From Bacteroidetes bacterium GWB2_32_14 (GTDB taxonomy: Bacteria > Bacteroidota > Bacteroidia > Bacteroidales > UBA12077), in contig MENK01000027.1 of the NCBI GenBank assembly GCA_001768235.1, positions 1 through 64,000 on the forward strand: DNA of 64,000 nucleotides. Direction: 5' to 3'. Numbering within the stretch: position 1 is the first letter of the stretch; the number at the start of each line of letters is the position of its first letter. The notes beneath the pieces were generated by a model. That model saw nothing but the letters and a program-made list of their open reading frames with translations, made no database searches and had not been told where the DNA came from. Position numbers and translations under genes: made by a program. Of the stretch, positions 31,529 through 42,045 are shown in pieces.

Positions 31529-33577
31529 TTAGTTATTTACAGGTAAATACGAGTATTTTTCTCCGTAATAAATCATTTGTTTTGTATAATCATCGGGGTA
31601 CTCAACTTTAACGTCGATTATCTCGTCATTTTCAATTACGGGAACTAAATCGGGGTTCATAAATCCGCCAAAAACAGCACGGTTTAATTTAGCATAACGT
31701 TCGAGTAATTCTTTGTGCAGTTGTTGGTCTATTTTAACACCATAATTTTCAACCATTGCTTCGCCCGCTTTATAATCACCTTCCGATTTTATTCGTTGAA
31801 TTTCGGCCAGTAATTCCCCAAAAAGAACACGGAGTTTTTCATAATCATTAATGCGGATATACGTTTTTCCATCCTTTTGATACATTTCGATTACATTTTC
31901 ATTTTTGCCTTTTTCATATACCCATTTTGAAATCATCTGACGGCCTCGCATGTGAGCTTGTTCAATATTCTTACCTAACTGAATTCTTGCCAGCTGACTC
32001 ATTAATCCATTTAATGTGTATGAATCATACTGTGCTTTATATGCTTCAGTATCAGGCAAAAGTCCTAATTCGATGAGTTTTGCATCGGGCAAATAATATA
32101 AGCCAAACAAATCAGCACGCGATTCTTCCAGTGGAGTCTGGTAGCTTTTTAAAGCTCCCGGATCAGTTCCAGGCAATAATTGCCCGCTGCCATGGCCAAC
32201 CACCTCGTGCAAATCGGTATGAAGCATTCCTGTTACATCGCTGTATTTTTTAACTCTCTCGCGTACTTCTTCGTTTTCGATGAACTCTTCTAAATATCCT
32301 GATTTGCCAACCTGATCGTAAGCATAACCAATATTTTTAAGGGTAACTGATTTCGAACCATGATCTTTTCGAATCCAATCGGCATTAGGAAGGTTTATCC
32401 CGAGTGGTGACGCAGGATAACAACCCCCGCCTAATTGAGCAACATCAATAACTTTTGCTGAAACACCTTTTACTTTTTCTTTTTTGAATTTTTTGTCAAC
32501 AGGAGAATTATCTTCGAACCATTGTGCCTGCTGTCCAATAATTTGTGTCAGCTCAGTAGCCTTTTCATTTTTCACATTTACAACCGATTCCCAGGTTGCT
32601 TTCATAGCTAAAGGATCATCATAAACCTCAATAAACCCGTTGACATAATCTATTTTTACATCGGTATTTCCAGCCCATAGCACATTGTATTCGTCCCATA
32701 TCTCAAGGTTTCCGGTTTTATAGTATTCAATAAGCAGTTCAAACTCTTTAGCCTGAATTTCGTTTTCGGCTACAGTTTTGGCTTTATCTAACCAGTAAAT
32801 TATTTTTGAAATAGCCTGGCCATACATTCCATCTGCTTTCCATGATATTTCTTTTACAATCCCGTAGTCTTTTACAACCTTGGTATTTAAACCATAACTT
32901 ACAGGAGTAGAATCATTGCTGTCGATTTGTTTTTCGTAATAGGTATTTACTTCATCCATTGTAACTCCTTCGTAGAAATTGCTTGCTGATGCTGAAATAA
33001 TATCAGTTCCTTTTTCTGATGCAACTTTCTTGGCATATAAATTCGGATCAAACAGTATTGGAGTAACCAGAGTTAATAATTGCTCAACAGTTTGATTCGT
33101 ATTTAAAGGTAGTTTTGATGAATCTGAATTTAAAACCAATTGTGAAAAATATTCGGAACTAAATCCGGGAATAAACTTATCAGTTGAATAGTGGTGATGA
33201 ATTCCATTTGCAAACCATACTTTTTTTGTATAATTCATGAATTTTTCGAATTCTCCCGTTGTCCTGTCGCCGGTATAAGTCGAAACAATGGCATCCAGTG
33301 TTTTTCGAACCATTAAATTGTATTTAAAGTTCTGATCAAATGTAATATCGCGGCCACATTTAGCAGCCTCACCAAGATAATACAAGAGTTTTTTCTGGCG
33401 TATGTCTAAAGATTCAAAATCAGGAATCTGGTAACGCAAGATCTGAAATTCTTCAAATCGATCAACCTGAAATTTAAATTCGGTTTCGGTTACAGCTGGT
33501 TTTTCTGTACAGCTCGATAATAGTAGGGTTATCATGAATAAATAGGTTAGAGAAACAGGTTTAAAGTATTTTTTCAT
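31529..33577 (-). CDS. Dipeptidyl peptidase III-type (M49) zinc peptidase, lipoprotein
   Basis: HEVVGHGSG (HExxGH) and EESRADLFGLYY motifs; lipobox LLSSCTE. Confidence 0.9.
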   Translation of the reverse strand: MKKYFKPVSLTYLFMITLLLSSCTEKPAVTETEFKFQVDRFEEFQILRYQIPDFESLDIRQKKLLYYLGEAAKCGRDITFDQNFKYNLMVRKTLDAIVSTYTGDRTTGEFEKFMNYTKKVWFANGIHHHYSTDKFIPGFSSEYFSQLVLNSDSSKLPLNTNQTVEQLLTLVTPILFDPNLYAKKVASEKGTDIISASASNFYEGVTMDEVNTYYEKQIDSNDSTPVSYGLNTKVVKDYGIVKEISWKADGMYGQAISKIIYWLDKAKTVAENEIQAKEFELLIEYYKTGNLEIWDEYNVLWAGNTDVKIDYVNGFIEVYDDPLAMKATWESVVNVKNEKATELTQIIGQQAQWFEDNSPVDKKFKKEKVKGVSAKVIDVAQLGGGCYPASPLGINLPNADWIRKDHGSKSVTLKNIGYAYDQVGKSGYLEEFIENEEVRERVKKYSDVTGMLHTDLHEVVGHGSGQLLPGTDPGALKSYQTPLEESRADLFGLYYLPDAKLIELGLLPDTEAYKAQYDSYTLNGLMSQLARIQLGKNIEQAHMRGRQMISKWVYEKGKNENVIEMYQKDGKTYIRINDYEKLRVLFGELLAEIQRIKSEGDYKAGEAMVENYGVKIDQQLHKELLERYAKLNRAVFGGFMNPDLVPVIENDEIIDVKVEYPDDYTKQMIYYGEKYSYLPVNN

Positions 33578-33729
33578 CGTTTAAATAAATATTTTGGAAA
33601 TTAATAACTGCAAATTTGACAAAATCTTGCCATTTTAGTTTAATCTGCAAAAAAACTTTATGCGTTTTCGTTGATTTTTTTAGAAATTCATATGTATAGA
33701 AAAAATTTTATCTTTATTCAAAAAAAATC

Positions 33730-35889
33730 ATGAAATCCTTGTTATTAAAAATCCCGTTTATACTATTGCTTTTCTTTAACTATGGCTGTTTTTCCCAATA
33801 TCTGCTTCCTTTTCAGAACCCGGATACAGACATCGAAATAAGGATAAATGATTTACTTGGCTTGTTAACACTGGAGGAAAAAGCTTCGATGATGCTGCAT
33901 AATAACCCTGCTATTGAACGACTTAATATACCTGCTTATAATTGGTGGAACGAAAGTTTGCATGGTATTGCCCGGGCAGGTAAAGCAACTGTTTTTCCAC
34001 AAGCTATAGGTTTGGCTGCAACATTTGACGAAGAACTAATTTTCAGGATTGCCGATGCAATCTCTGATGAAGCCAGGGCAAAACACAATGCAGCTGTTTC
34101 TAAAAATAATTTTCAGCAATACACGGGTTTAACATTCTGGTCACCCAATATAAATATTTTCAGGGACCCCCGATGGGGACGCGGACAGGAAACTTATGGC
34201 GAAGACCCTTTTTTAACTTCCAAAATAGGAGTTGCATTTGTAAAAGGATTGCAGGGAAATGATCCAAAATATTTAAAAACAGCTGCTTGTGCAAAGCATT
34301 TCGTGGTTCATAGCGGGCCCGAAGAAACCCGGCATAATTTTAACGCCTTGCCTAACGAAACTGATTTTTATGAAACCTACCTGCCCGCATTTAAAGCATT
34401 GGTTGATGAAGATGTCGAAAGTATTATGTGTGCTTATAATCAGCTATACAACGAACCTTGTTGTGGAAACAAATCATTACTTCTGGATTTGTTACGTAAC
34501 AAGTGGAATTTTAAAGGACATATAGTAACCGATTGTTGGGCTATTAATGATTTTATTACACATCAAAAAATTGTTGATAATGGAACCGATGCTGCAGTAA
34601 TTGCTTTAAACGCCGGGGTTAACCTGAATTGTGGAGTTAACTACAAATATATTCCTGATGCGGTAAAACAGGGAAAAATTACTGAAGAAAAAATAGATTC
34701 TCTTCTAAAGCCTTTATTAAGAACCCGATTTAAGCTGGGGTTATTGGATTATAAAGATATTTCTCCATATAAAGACATTCAGCCGGAAGTAGTAAATTGT
34801 CCTGAACACAGGCAGTTAGCTTACGAAGCGGCTCTTAAATCCATTGTTTTATTAAAAAATGATAAGCAAACCCTTCCGTTAAAATTGGAATCACTGCACA
34901 AAATATTTGTTACCGGCCCAACAATGGCCGATAATACCATATTACTTGGAAATTACAATGGATTTTCAGGTAACCTTGTTACATTTCTTGAAGGAATTAT
35001 CAATAAAACGGATGCGGGAACAGTGGTGGATTATAATATTGGAACACTCTTAAATACAGATAACGTTTTCAGCGGGTTATATCTTGCCCCGGATGCTGAT
35101 GTTATAATTGCTGCCATAGGAAACTCAATGATGCTGGAAGGGGAAAATGGCGATGCCATTCTCTCAACAAGTGGTGGTGACCGGAATGATATTAAGTTGC
35201 CCGGAAATCAAATTGAATTAATCAGGCAGTTGAGAGAAAAAGCTCCTGAAAAACCATTGATTGTTATTGTTACAGGTGGTAGCGCCATAGATCTCAAGGA
35301 AATTTCAACATTGGCCGATGCTTTGCTTTTTGCCTGGTATCCCGGAGAACAAGGAGGAAATGCGATGGCCAACATTATCTTTGGGGCAGAGAACCCATCA
35401 GGCCGGTTACCTGTTACTTTCTATGCGGGAATTGATGATCTCCCTGCATTTGATAATTACAGTATGGAAAACAGAACATACAGGTATTTTAAAGGAACGC
35501 CTTTGTATCCGTTTGGTTTCGGATTAAGTTACTCTACTTTTGAATATGCCGGTTTTAAAATAAATAAACCGGAATCTAATGCAAATGAAATAGCCATTTC
35601 GGTAACTGTTAAAAATACAAGTACCCATGATGGAGAAGAAGTAGCTCAGTTGTATGTAAAAAAGCCTGTTTTACACGAAAACAATCCAATAAAATCGCTT
35701 TGTGGATTTAAACGGGTTTCTTTAAAGGCAGGTGAATCAAGGCAAATTACGTTCGCGGTAAAATTAAAAGATATTACTGCCTGGGATACACTTAATAAAA
35801 ACTATATACTAACAAGTGGAGATTATACATTCGAGGTCGGAGCATCAGCAGCAGATATAAAATTATCTGCAGAAATTAAACTGGAATAA
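33730..35889 (+). CDS. Glycoside hydrolase family 3 (beta-glucosidase/beta-xylosidase-like)
   Basis: NWWNESLHGIARAG, DPRWGRGQETYGEDPFLTS, KHFVVHSGPE, GHIVTDCWAI, C-terminal FnIII-like domain. Confidence 0.95.
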   Translation: MKSLLLKIPFILLLFFNYGCFSQYLLPFQNPDTDIEIRINDLLGLLTLEEKASMMLHNNPAIERLNIPAYNWWNESLHGIARAGKATVFPQAIGLAATFDEELIFRIADAISDEARAKHNAAVSKNNFQQYTGLTFWSPNINIFRDPRWGRGQETYGEDPFLTSKIGVAFVKGLQGNDPKYLKTAACAKHFVVHSGPEETRHNFNALPNETDFYETYLPAFKALVDEDVESIMCAYNQLYNEPCCGNKSLLLDLLRNKWNFKGHIVTDCWAINDFITHQKIVDNGTDAAVIALNAGVNLNCGVNYKYIPDAVKQGKITEEKIDSLLKPLLRTRFKLGLLDYKDISPYKDIQPEVVNCPEHRQLAYEAALKSIVLLKNDKQTLPLKLESLHKIFVTGPTMADNTILLGNYNGFSGNLVTFLEGIINKTDAGTVVDYNIGTLLNTDNVFSGLYLAPDADVIIAAIGNSMMLEGENGDAILSTSGGDRNDIKLPGNQIELIRQLREKAPEKPLIVIVTGGSAIDLKEISTLADALLFAWYPGEQGGNAMANIIFGAENPSGRLPVTFYAGIDDLPAFDNYSMENRTYRYFKGTPLYPFGFGLSYSTFEYAGFKINKPESNANEIAISVTVKNTSTHDGEEVAQLYVKKPVLHENNPIKSLCGFKRVSLKAGESRQITFAVKLKDITAWDTLNKNYILTSGDYTFEVGASAADIKLSAEIKLE

Positions 35890-35913
35890 ATCACAATATT
35901 ATTTTGATATAAA

Positions 35914-37386
35914 ATGAAAAAACAACTTTTGCTTATCATCTTACTGAAAATTTGTTTGGTTTCAGTTTCACAGGAAGAATATGAAAAATACGTTCCTGAA
36001 TCAAACCCACTGGTTTTGAAAAAAATAGAACAATGGCAGTCGCTCAAATTTGGATTACTCATGCATTGGGGATCATACAGCCAGTGGGGTATTGTTGAGT
36101 CGTGGTCGTTGTGCCCCGAAGAATATAGCTGGTGTGAGCGAACACAAGGTTCCAATCCGGAAAATTATTTTACCTATAAAAATGAATACGAGGAATTGAA
36201 AAAAACATTCAATCCAATACAATTTAATCCCGAAAAATGGGCACAGGCTGCAAAAAATGCAGGAATGAAATACGTGGTATTTACAACCAAACATCACGAT
36301 GGTTTTTGTATGTTCGACTCAAAATTTACCGATTATAAAATAACAGATACCGGATGCCCATTTTCTATAAATCCACGCAAGAACATAACAAAGGAGATTT
36401 TTGATGCTTTCAGGGCACAAGGGCTTTGGGCGGGAGCTTATTTTTCAAAACCCGACTGGCATTCACCATATTACTGGGATCCAAAATACCCGCCAAGAGA
36501 CAGGAATGTAAATTATGAGCCGGAATCTAATCCTGAAAAATGGAATCAATTTATTGATTTTACACACAACCAAATACTGGAATTGTTAACGGGTTATGGC
36601 AAAATAGATATCTTATGGCTCGATGGCGGCTGGGTTTGTAAAGAATCAAAAGAAGATATTATAAACTGGTATAACAAAAAATCCAATGAAAAAGAAAATG
36701 GATATGTCCCCAACAGGATTATTAACCAGGATATAAAAATGGACGAGCTTGTAATTAAGGCCAGGGAAAAACAACCCGGGCTGATAGTTGTTGATCGTGC
36801 TGTATATGGGAAGAACCAGAACTATCTTACTCCTGAAAACAGGGTTCCTGAAAAAGCTCTTCCATATCCATGGGAATCTTGTATTATTTCCGGGGGTGGC
36901 TGGTCTCATACCCGTGACGCAAAGTACATGAGTGGTAAAGAAGGAGTTCAAATGCTTGTAGATATTGTTGCAAAAGGAGGAAATCTATTGTTGAACATTG
37001 CCCCTACTCCTGAAGGCGAATGGCAACAAGGTGCATACGATCTGCTAAAAGAGTTTGGCGATTGGATAAAAGTAAATGGTGAAGGGATTTATAACAGTAA
37101 GGTACTCGAACCATTTAAAGAAAATAATATTTGCATGACCCAACAAGATAATGGAAATGCTTATTTCTTTTACTTATGCAACGAAAACGAAACAATGATA
37201 CCGGGAGAAATCATTATAAAATCGCACCAACCTTCACCTGATGCTACAGTTACCCTTTTAGGTATAAACAAACCTTTAAAGTGGGAATTGCTTGCCGATG
37301 GATTTAAAGTAATTATTCCTGATGAAATAAGAAAAGATCCACCCTGTAAATACGCCTGGACAATTAAAGTTTCATCAATAAAATAA
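35914..37386 (+). CDS. Glycoside hydrolase family 29-type alpha-L-fucosidase
   Basis: FGLLMHWGSYSQWG, YVVFTTKHHDGFCMFDS, IDILWLDGGWV, GGNLLLNIAPTPEGEW. Confidence 0.93.
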   Translation: MKKQLLLIILLKICLVSVSQEEYEKYVPESNPLVLKKIEQWQSLKFGLLMHWGSYSQWGIVESWSLCPEEYSWCERTQGSNPENYFTYKNEYEELKKTFNPIQFNPEKWAQAAKNAGMKYVVFTTKHHDGFCMFDSKFTDYKITDTGCPFSINPRKNITKEIFDAFRAQGLWAGAYFSKPDWHSPYYWDPKYPPRDRNVNYEPESNPEKWNQFIDFTHNQILELLTGYGKIDILWLDGGWVCKESKEDIINWYNKKSNEKENGYVPNRIINQDIKMDELVIKAREKQPGLIVVDRAVYGKNQNYLTPENRVPEKALPYPWESCIISGGGWSHTRDAKYMSGKEGVQMLVDIVAKGGNLLLNIAPTPEGEWQQGAYDLLKEFGDWIKVNGEGIYNSKVLEPFKENNICMTQQDNGNAYFFYLCNENETMIPGEIIIKSHQPSPDATVTLLGINKPLKWELLADGFKVIIPDEIRKDPPCKYAWTIKVSSIK

Positions 37387-37400
37387 TATATTTAAAGCCA

Positions 37401-37448
37401 CACAAGGGAAATACCACTTAAAATTCACCAGGTGCTATTTCTCTTGTG
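37401..37448. terminator. Bidirectional terminator between convergent genes
   Basis: CACAAGGGAAATA ... TATTTCTCTTGTG, 13-bp arms with one G.U pair; overlaps last codons of the minus-strand gene. Confidence 0.7.
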
Positions 37449-37920
37449 CAAACGAGAAGTGTTGTTGAACGGTTTGCCAACGGCCATCTCTTTTTTCCAA
37501 AACACCAGTCCATCTTGTATTTTCCCAGTTTGCAGGCTGTCCGTCCCACTCGTTTATATCATTGAGCATGCAATAAAACCAGGCAACTGTTCCGTCTTGC
37601 GACAACGAGATTTGCAAATCCCATATCTCGCATTTAACAGCTTTAAACCGGGGATCGAGCCAGAATTTCTCTGCTTTCTTAAACTCTGTTACTCCTTTTA
37701 CAACTCTATTGTTGGGATGAACTTCGAGAAAATTTTCATCGTTGGCTATAATGCCATAAAGTAAGCTTGTGTCTTTTTCAACCGCCCATGTAATTGAGCT
37801 CCTTATAGTTTTTTCAACAATTGCTTTTTCAGCATTAATGTCGATTGCAGGACTTTCCTTTTTTAATTGGCAGGAACATAAACCGAGAATAAGAAAAAGC
37901 ATGATAACGTTTGTTTTCAT
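37435..37920 (-). CDS. SnoaL/NTF2-like fold lipoprotein
   Basis: Lipobox LGLCSCQL; NTF2-like W-rich pattern (SQDGTVAWFYCMLND...TRWTGVLEKRDGRWQTVQQHFSF). Confidence 0.82.
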   Translation of the reverse strand: MKTNVIMLFLILGLCSCQLKKESPAIDINAEKAIVEKTIRSSITWAVEKDTSLLYGIIANDENFLEVHPNNRVVKGVTEFKKAEKFWLDPRFKAVKCEIWDLQISLSQDGTVAWFYCMLNDINEWDGQPANWENTRWTGVLEKRDGRWQTVQQHFSFAQEK

Positions 37921-37994
37921 AAAGTCTGATTTTTAAATTTAAATCTGTTTGATACAACTGATAGTATAAAACAAAAGTAAAATTAATAAAGGAT

Positions 37995-38120
37995 TGGCAT
38001 ATCTGCCAGTTCTTTCAAAAATGTTTTGGGAAACTCCTGCCGAACACAGGAGTAGGTTATATAAAATAGTATAAACACATTGCGCGATCGCAAGCTTAAA
38101 ATGCAGACTTTATGCATTTT
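37995..38120. repeat. Intergenic hairpin array
   Basis: TGGCA/TGCCA, ACTCCTG/CAGGAGT, TTGCG/CGCAA, AAAATGCA/TGCATTTT: four perfect hairpins in 126 bp. Confidence 0.5.
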
Positions 38121-38224
38121 GTCAGATTAGTACACCTGTGGCTATTTATTTCCACGAACCTGCCTGTCTTACAAAAACCGGAATACCTGACGCAAACACT
38201 CTTATTAAAAATTAGCTATCCGGT

Positions 38225-38836
38225 CTAGAAAAAAAGATTAATCCCTAATGCTAATGACAAAATATCGTCTCCCCAGTATTCCCAAGCAATAATATTATAA
38301 AACAGGTAATCGGCAAGAGTATTTACTTCAACAAAAGGCTCAACCCGGCTGAAAAATCTTTTTTTATCTAATTCAAATTTTGATTTCATTCCTAAATTAA
38401 GCACAGCATAAATACTATTTGTATAATAATAACCTTCAGGATATTTCCCGGGAACTCTTAAATAAGAATTGTACCCTGGTTCGAGGCTTACCGAGAAACC
38501 TAAAACAGGGCTAATATTATATTTTTGTTTTATCCTGAATTGATATAATCTAAATGTATTCTTTATTGTAAAAGTATGTATTGTTGTTTCACCCTCATGC
38601 GTCGGAACATATCCGTATAACATGTCTGTTTGTATAACTTCGTTCCACCAAGTATAACCAAATCCAACTGAAATAAAACCAATATTCCCGGCATGTTGAA
38701 TCTTTATGCAATCAGGGATGTACCATTTGTTTCTATTTTCCCCATCAATTATTTCACAATATTCTTGAGTAATACTACTCCCGGAAAAGGAAAAAAGAAA
38801 ACAAAAAATAAATAATATATGTTTTTGATTTCTCAC
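38225..38836 (-). CDS. Hypothetical secreted/outer-membrane protein
   Basis: 203 aa, signal peptide, beta-strand pattern, C-terminal ...LALGINLFF. Confidence 0.65.
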   Translation of the reverse strand: MRNQKHILFIFCFLFSFSGSSITQEYCEIIDGENRNKWYIPDCIKIQHAGNIGFISVGFGYTWWNEVIQTDMLYGYVPTHEGETTIHTFTIKNTFRLYQFRIKQKYNISPVLGFSVSLEPGYNSYLRVPGKYPEGYYYTNSIYAVLNLGMKSKFELDKKRFFSRVEPFVEVNTLADYLFYNIIAWEYWGDDILSLALGINLFF

Positions 38837-38840
38837 TAAA

Positions 38841-39659
38841 TTAATATTTTATTTGCTCAATTATGATACTATCTTCTATAACCGTAATAATTACATACTC
38901 TTTATCCATTATGGATTCAACAGTTAAATACTGAACTCCATCATTATAATATTCTTCATGCTGAAATTTATGAATATGTCCATGAATTGAGATACCTACA
39001 TTATTTTCCCTCATTATTGTTATATATTTTTCTTCAATATCATCAGTAAATTGTTCACCATACGGGGGAATGTGGCAAATCACAAAAATCTTATTGTATT
39101 GTTCTGTGTATAACAATTTCTTTTCTAACCAATCGGTATCCGGGGTTTTATTGCTTTCCCAAAAAACATCATCAAACAAAATGAATAAATTATTATTATA
39201 TGAAAAACTTTTGTTGGTATTACCAAATATTTGTTTATATATCTTATGTCCATTTGATCTGTAATCATGATTACCAATTACAGTAAGATATGGCATATCT
39301 AATGATTTCATTTGTTTACAGAACAGCTCATACTCCTTTAAATATCCATGATCTGCTATATCTCCATTTGCAATAACAAAATCAATATCACCGCGATTGT
39401 TAATATTTGCCACAGCTTCATTTAACTCACGGTAATTATAATGTGAATCAGCAATTACTGCAAATTTGATTTCATCCTTTGCTGTATCTGCCAGAATTAG
39501 ATTATTTATATTTTCTTTATGAATATTTTTATATGAATCTTTTATATTTGCAGCATAGGGACTATATTCAAAATAATCTTCACAGCCTGCAACAAAAACT
39601 AAAATAAGAGATCCTAAACAAGTAATTATTAATCTAATGTTTAAACTGCTTCTTTTCAT
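38841..39659 (-). CDS. Metallophosphoesterase, lipoprotein
   Basis: FAVIADSHYNYREL, ANGDIADHG, VIGNHDYRS, ICHIPPYG, ISIHGHIHKFQ; lipobox VAGCED. Confidence 0.92.
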   Translation of the reverse strand: MKRSSLNIRLIITCLGSLILVFVAGCEDYFEYSPYAANIKDSYKNIHKENINNLILADTAKDEIKFAVIADSHYNYRELNEAVANINNRGDIDFVIANGDIADHGYLKEYELFCKQMKSLDMPYLTVIGNHDYRSNGHKIYKQIFGNTNKSFSYNNNLFILFDDVFWESNKTPDTDWLEKKLLYTEQYNKIFVICHIPPYGEQFTDDIEEKYITIMRENNVGISIHGHIHKFQHEEYYNDGVQYLTVESIMDKEYVIITVIEDSIIIEQIKY

Positions 39660-39977
39660 AATAACTTAGAATTCAAAAATTAACTTATTCCCAATTTTCC
39701 AATATTAGAATGGATTTTGTTCAGACTTTTTACAACAAGCAGATTAAAAATCCAGTAAGGAACATTGATGTTAGGGGTTAAATTTATAGTAGCTTTAAAA
39801 TTTTTTAATGCAGAAATTATAGCTGTTCAATATATACTTTAATCCTGTTTGTATTTTTCCTTAACTTCTAATTATTACGATCTAACCAATACCCATTTAA
39901 ACTTGAACCTATTTCCGATCTTTTAAATACTATCAGGAATAACAGAACTACTGATGTACTAAAAAAGAACTTAGTCA

Positions 39978-41357
39978 TCAAAAACTATATTTCAGTTTAA
40001 ACATCATCATATTATACTCCCCTAAATTTGCAAATACGTTTTCTCCTTTCCCGTCAAATATAGCCGCTGACAATATTATTTCAGCATTATCTGTTGCCAT
40101 GTATGAGGCTTCTGGGATATAAATCAGGGCATAATTATTTCCAACATCATTCCAATCTGAAACAATAAAACCTCCTGCCAATGGTGCTATTTTTAATTTA
40201 TCGTCAAAAAAATTTCTCTCTAACTGGACAAAGAAATAGTCGTTTAAATTATCTGTACCTCTTTCATTTATAAAACCGTGTAAGTATTGTATATTAAGAT
40301 AAGTTCCATTAGCAAAATTGTAATCGGCACCCAAAACAAACTTTACATATGCTTCTTTATCTAATACTGTTGTATCCTGAGTTACAGGAACAGGCGACAT
40401 TGGATACATTGCAGACAAATCATTTGTCATAACAACTTTGCTTTCCGGCAAAAAAGCTGCCGCTTCTGCCCAAACGCCAATACCACCAATACTCCCAGCC
40501 AAATCAGCTCCAAAAATATGTGTACGATAAAACGAAAGTTGAGAATTTATATTTATTGCACCGAGTGTATCAGCAGGTGAAAATGTATTGTATGTTGCAA
40601 CAGGCATTCCATCTATGCCCCAAACATAGCTTAACGAGAAATCAAACCCGGCTGCAAAACCTTTAAATTTTAATCCTGTAGTTGTGCTTTCGCTTAAATT
40701 GTATTCAGGCATTTTTGTTTGGTCAGTAAACCCGTTTAAAGTCATTCCTTGTGGTAATTCCAGCGTAGGATTCAGGGCGTTGGCAAAAATTCCAACGGGC
40801 ATAGTTGCCGGTTGAAAAAAAGGAATATAAGCCCCTTGCAGAGAGAATTCGGAATTAAAATAGTAGTCAAAACTTATAGCATCAGAACCTCTGTGGCGGC
40901 CAAAATCCAGAACATCTTCTAAATCATAAGGATTTAGATTATCTGTCGGATTTAGTTTATCGCCAGTACCCCAGGTAATTCTTTGGCGGCCAACTTTTAT
41001 ATCCAGATTATCTGTTAAAAATCCCAATAGTTGAACGTAAGCTTCTCTAACTTCCAGGTTATAAGGATCAACTATACTTTTATTGTATAAATCGGCAGAT
41101 GAACTAATATTTGGAAGTCCCATGTTTCTTAACCATATTTCACTGTAAAATCTAGAATTCCCAGTTATTTTTTTATCAAGATTCAGGGTTAAACGATTTT
41201 CATTCCACGCCCAATCATTTTGTTCCTGAAGCAATAAGCGTTGGTCGGTAAATAATTCTCCTGATAATTTTAAATTAGTAATTTCTTGTGCTTTTGTAAT
41301 ATTTATGCTAATTAAAAGCATTGTCATCATTATAAAAATTAAATTTATTCGTTTCAT
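39978..41357 (-). CDS. DUF1302-like outer-membrane porin/beta-barrel
   Basis: REAYVQLLGFLTDNLDIKVGRQRITWGTGDKLNPTDNLNPYDL; C-terminal MMMFKLKYSF. Confidence 0.8.
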   Translation of the reverse strand: MKRINLIFIMMTMLLISINITKAQEITNLKLSGELFTDQRLLLQEQNDWAWNENRLTLNLDKKITGNSRFYSEIWLRNMGLPNISSSADLYNKSIVDPYNLEVREAYVQLLGFLTDNLDIKVGRQRITWGTGDKLNPTDNLNPYDLEDVLDFGRHRGSDAISFDYYFNSEFSLQGAYIPFFQPATMPVGIFANALNPTLELPQGMTLNGFTDQTKMPEYNLSESTTTGLKFKGFAAGFDFSLSYVWGIDGMPVATYNTFSPADTLGAININSQLSFYRTHIFGADLAGSIGGIGVWAEAAAFLPESKVVMTNDLSAMYPMSPVPVTQDTTVLDKEAYVKFVLGADYNFANGTYLNIQYLHGFINERGTDNLNDYFFVQLERNFFDDKLKIAPLAGGFIVSDWNDVGNNYALIYIPEASYMATDNAEIILSAAIFDGKGENVFANLGEYNMMMFKLKYSF

Positions 41358-41361
41358 GATT

Positions 41362-42045
41362 TTATAATATTTGAAATTGATTTTTTATTGTTTTTGTTAC
41401 TAAATCGTAATTTTTGAATACTGTCTGGGCTATTTGATGCCCTTCTTTCATAAACTCCATTATTGCCTGGGAAGAATTTGTTTTATCAAACTTCGTGGGA
41501 TGTATTAACCCGTTTAACATTACATACTTAATTTTTTTGCCTTCGGATTGATAATAAAGATTGATGAGTGTTTCTACACCAAACCTTGAATGTTTCATTT
41601 TATCAATGATTGGCAGGATATCTTTCTTTAAAAGAACTCTTTCACCAGTAAATGATTTAAACGGATTATACTTATAATTTATCAGGGTTTCTGTTGCCTG
41701 GCCTAATACCATATCTGCTTCATTTTCAATAACAGGAATTAATAGCTGCCAAAAATGTTCATCTTTTAAATTTGATAAGTCAGCATCTATAAACACGATT
41801 ATTTCACTGTTGGCATTCTCAATTCCGGTTGCCATCGCAAATCCTTTTCCTTTGTTTTCAGGTAAAGCAATGTATTTGAAGTTATAAAACCTGCTTATTT
41901 CATTTAATATTTCATCTGTTTTATCAGACGAACCATCGTTTACGATGATAACCTCATCAAAAAAATAATCTAAAATAGTTGTTACTACATTCTTGATTGT
42001 ATCCTGTTCGTTAAATGCACATATTATTGCTGTTGTTCTCATCAT
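41362..42045 (-). CDS. Glycosyltransferase family 2
   Basis: AIICAFNEQDTIKNVV...IIVNDGSSDKT...VFIDADLSNL. Confidence 0.9.
   Translation of the reverse strand: MMRTTAIICAFNEQDTIKNVVTTILDYFFDEVIIVNDGSSDKTDEILNEISRFYNFKYIALPENKGKGFAMATGIENANSEIIVFIDADLSNLKDEHFWQLLIPVIENEADMVLGQATETLINYKYNPFKSFTGERVLLKKDILPIIDKMKHSRFGVETLINLYYQSEGKKIKYVMLNGLIHPTKFDKTNSSQAIMEFMKEGHQIAQTVFKNYDLVTKTIKNQFQIL

Noticed and set aside
37432-37764. Plus-strand 110-aa ORF MLFLLCKREVLLNG...
   Set aside because: Entirely antisense to the well-supported SnoaL/NTF2-like gene 37435-37920.
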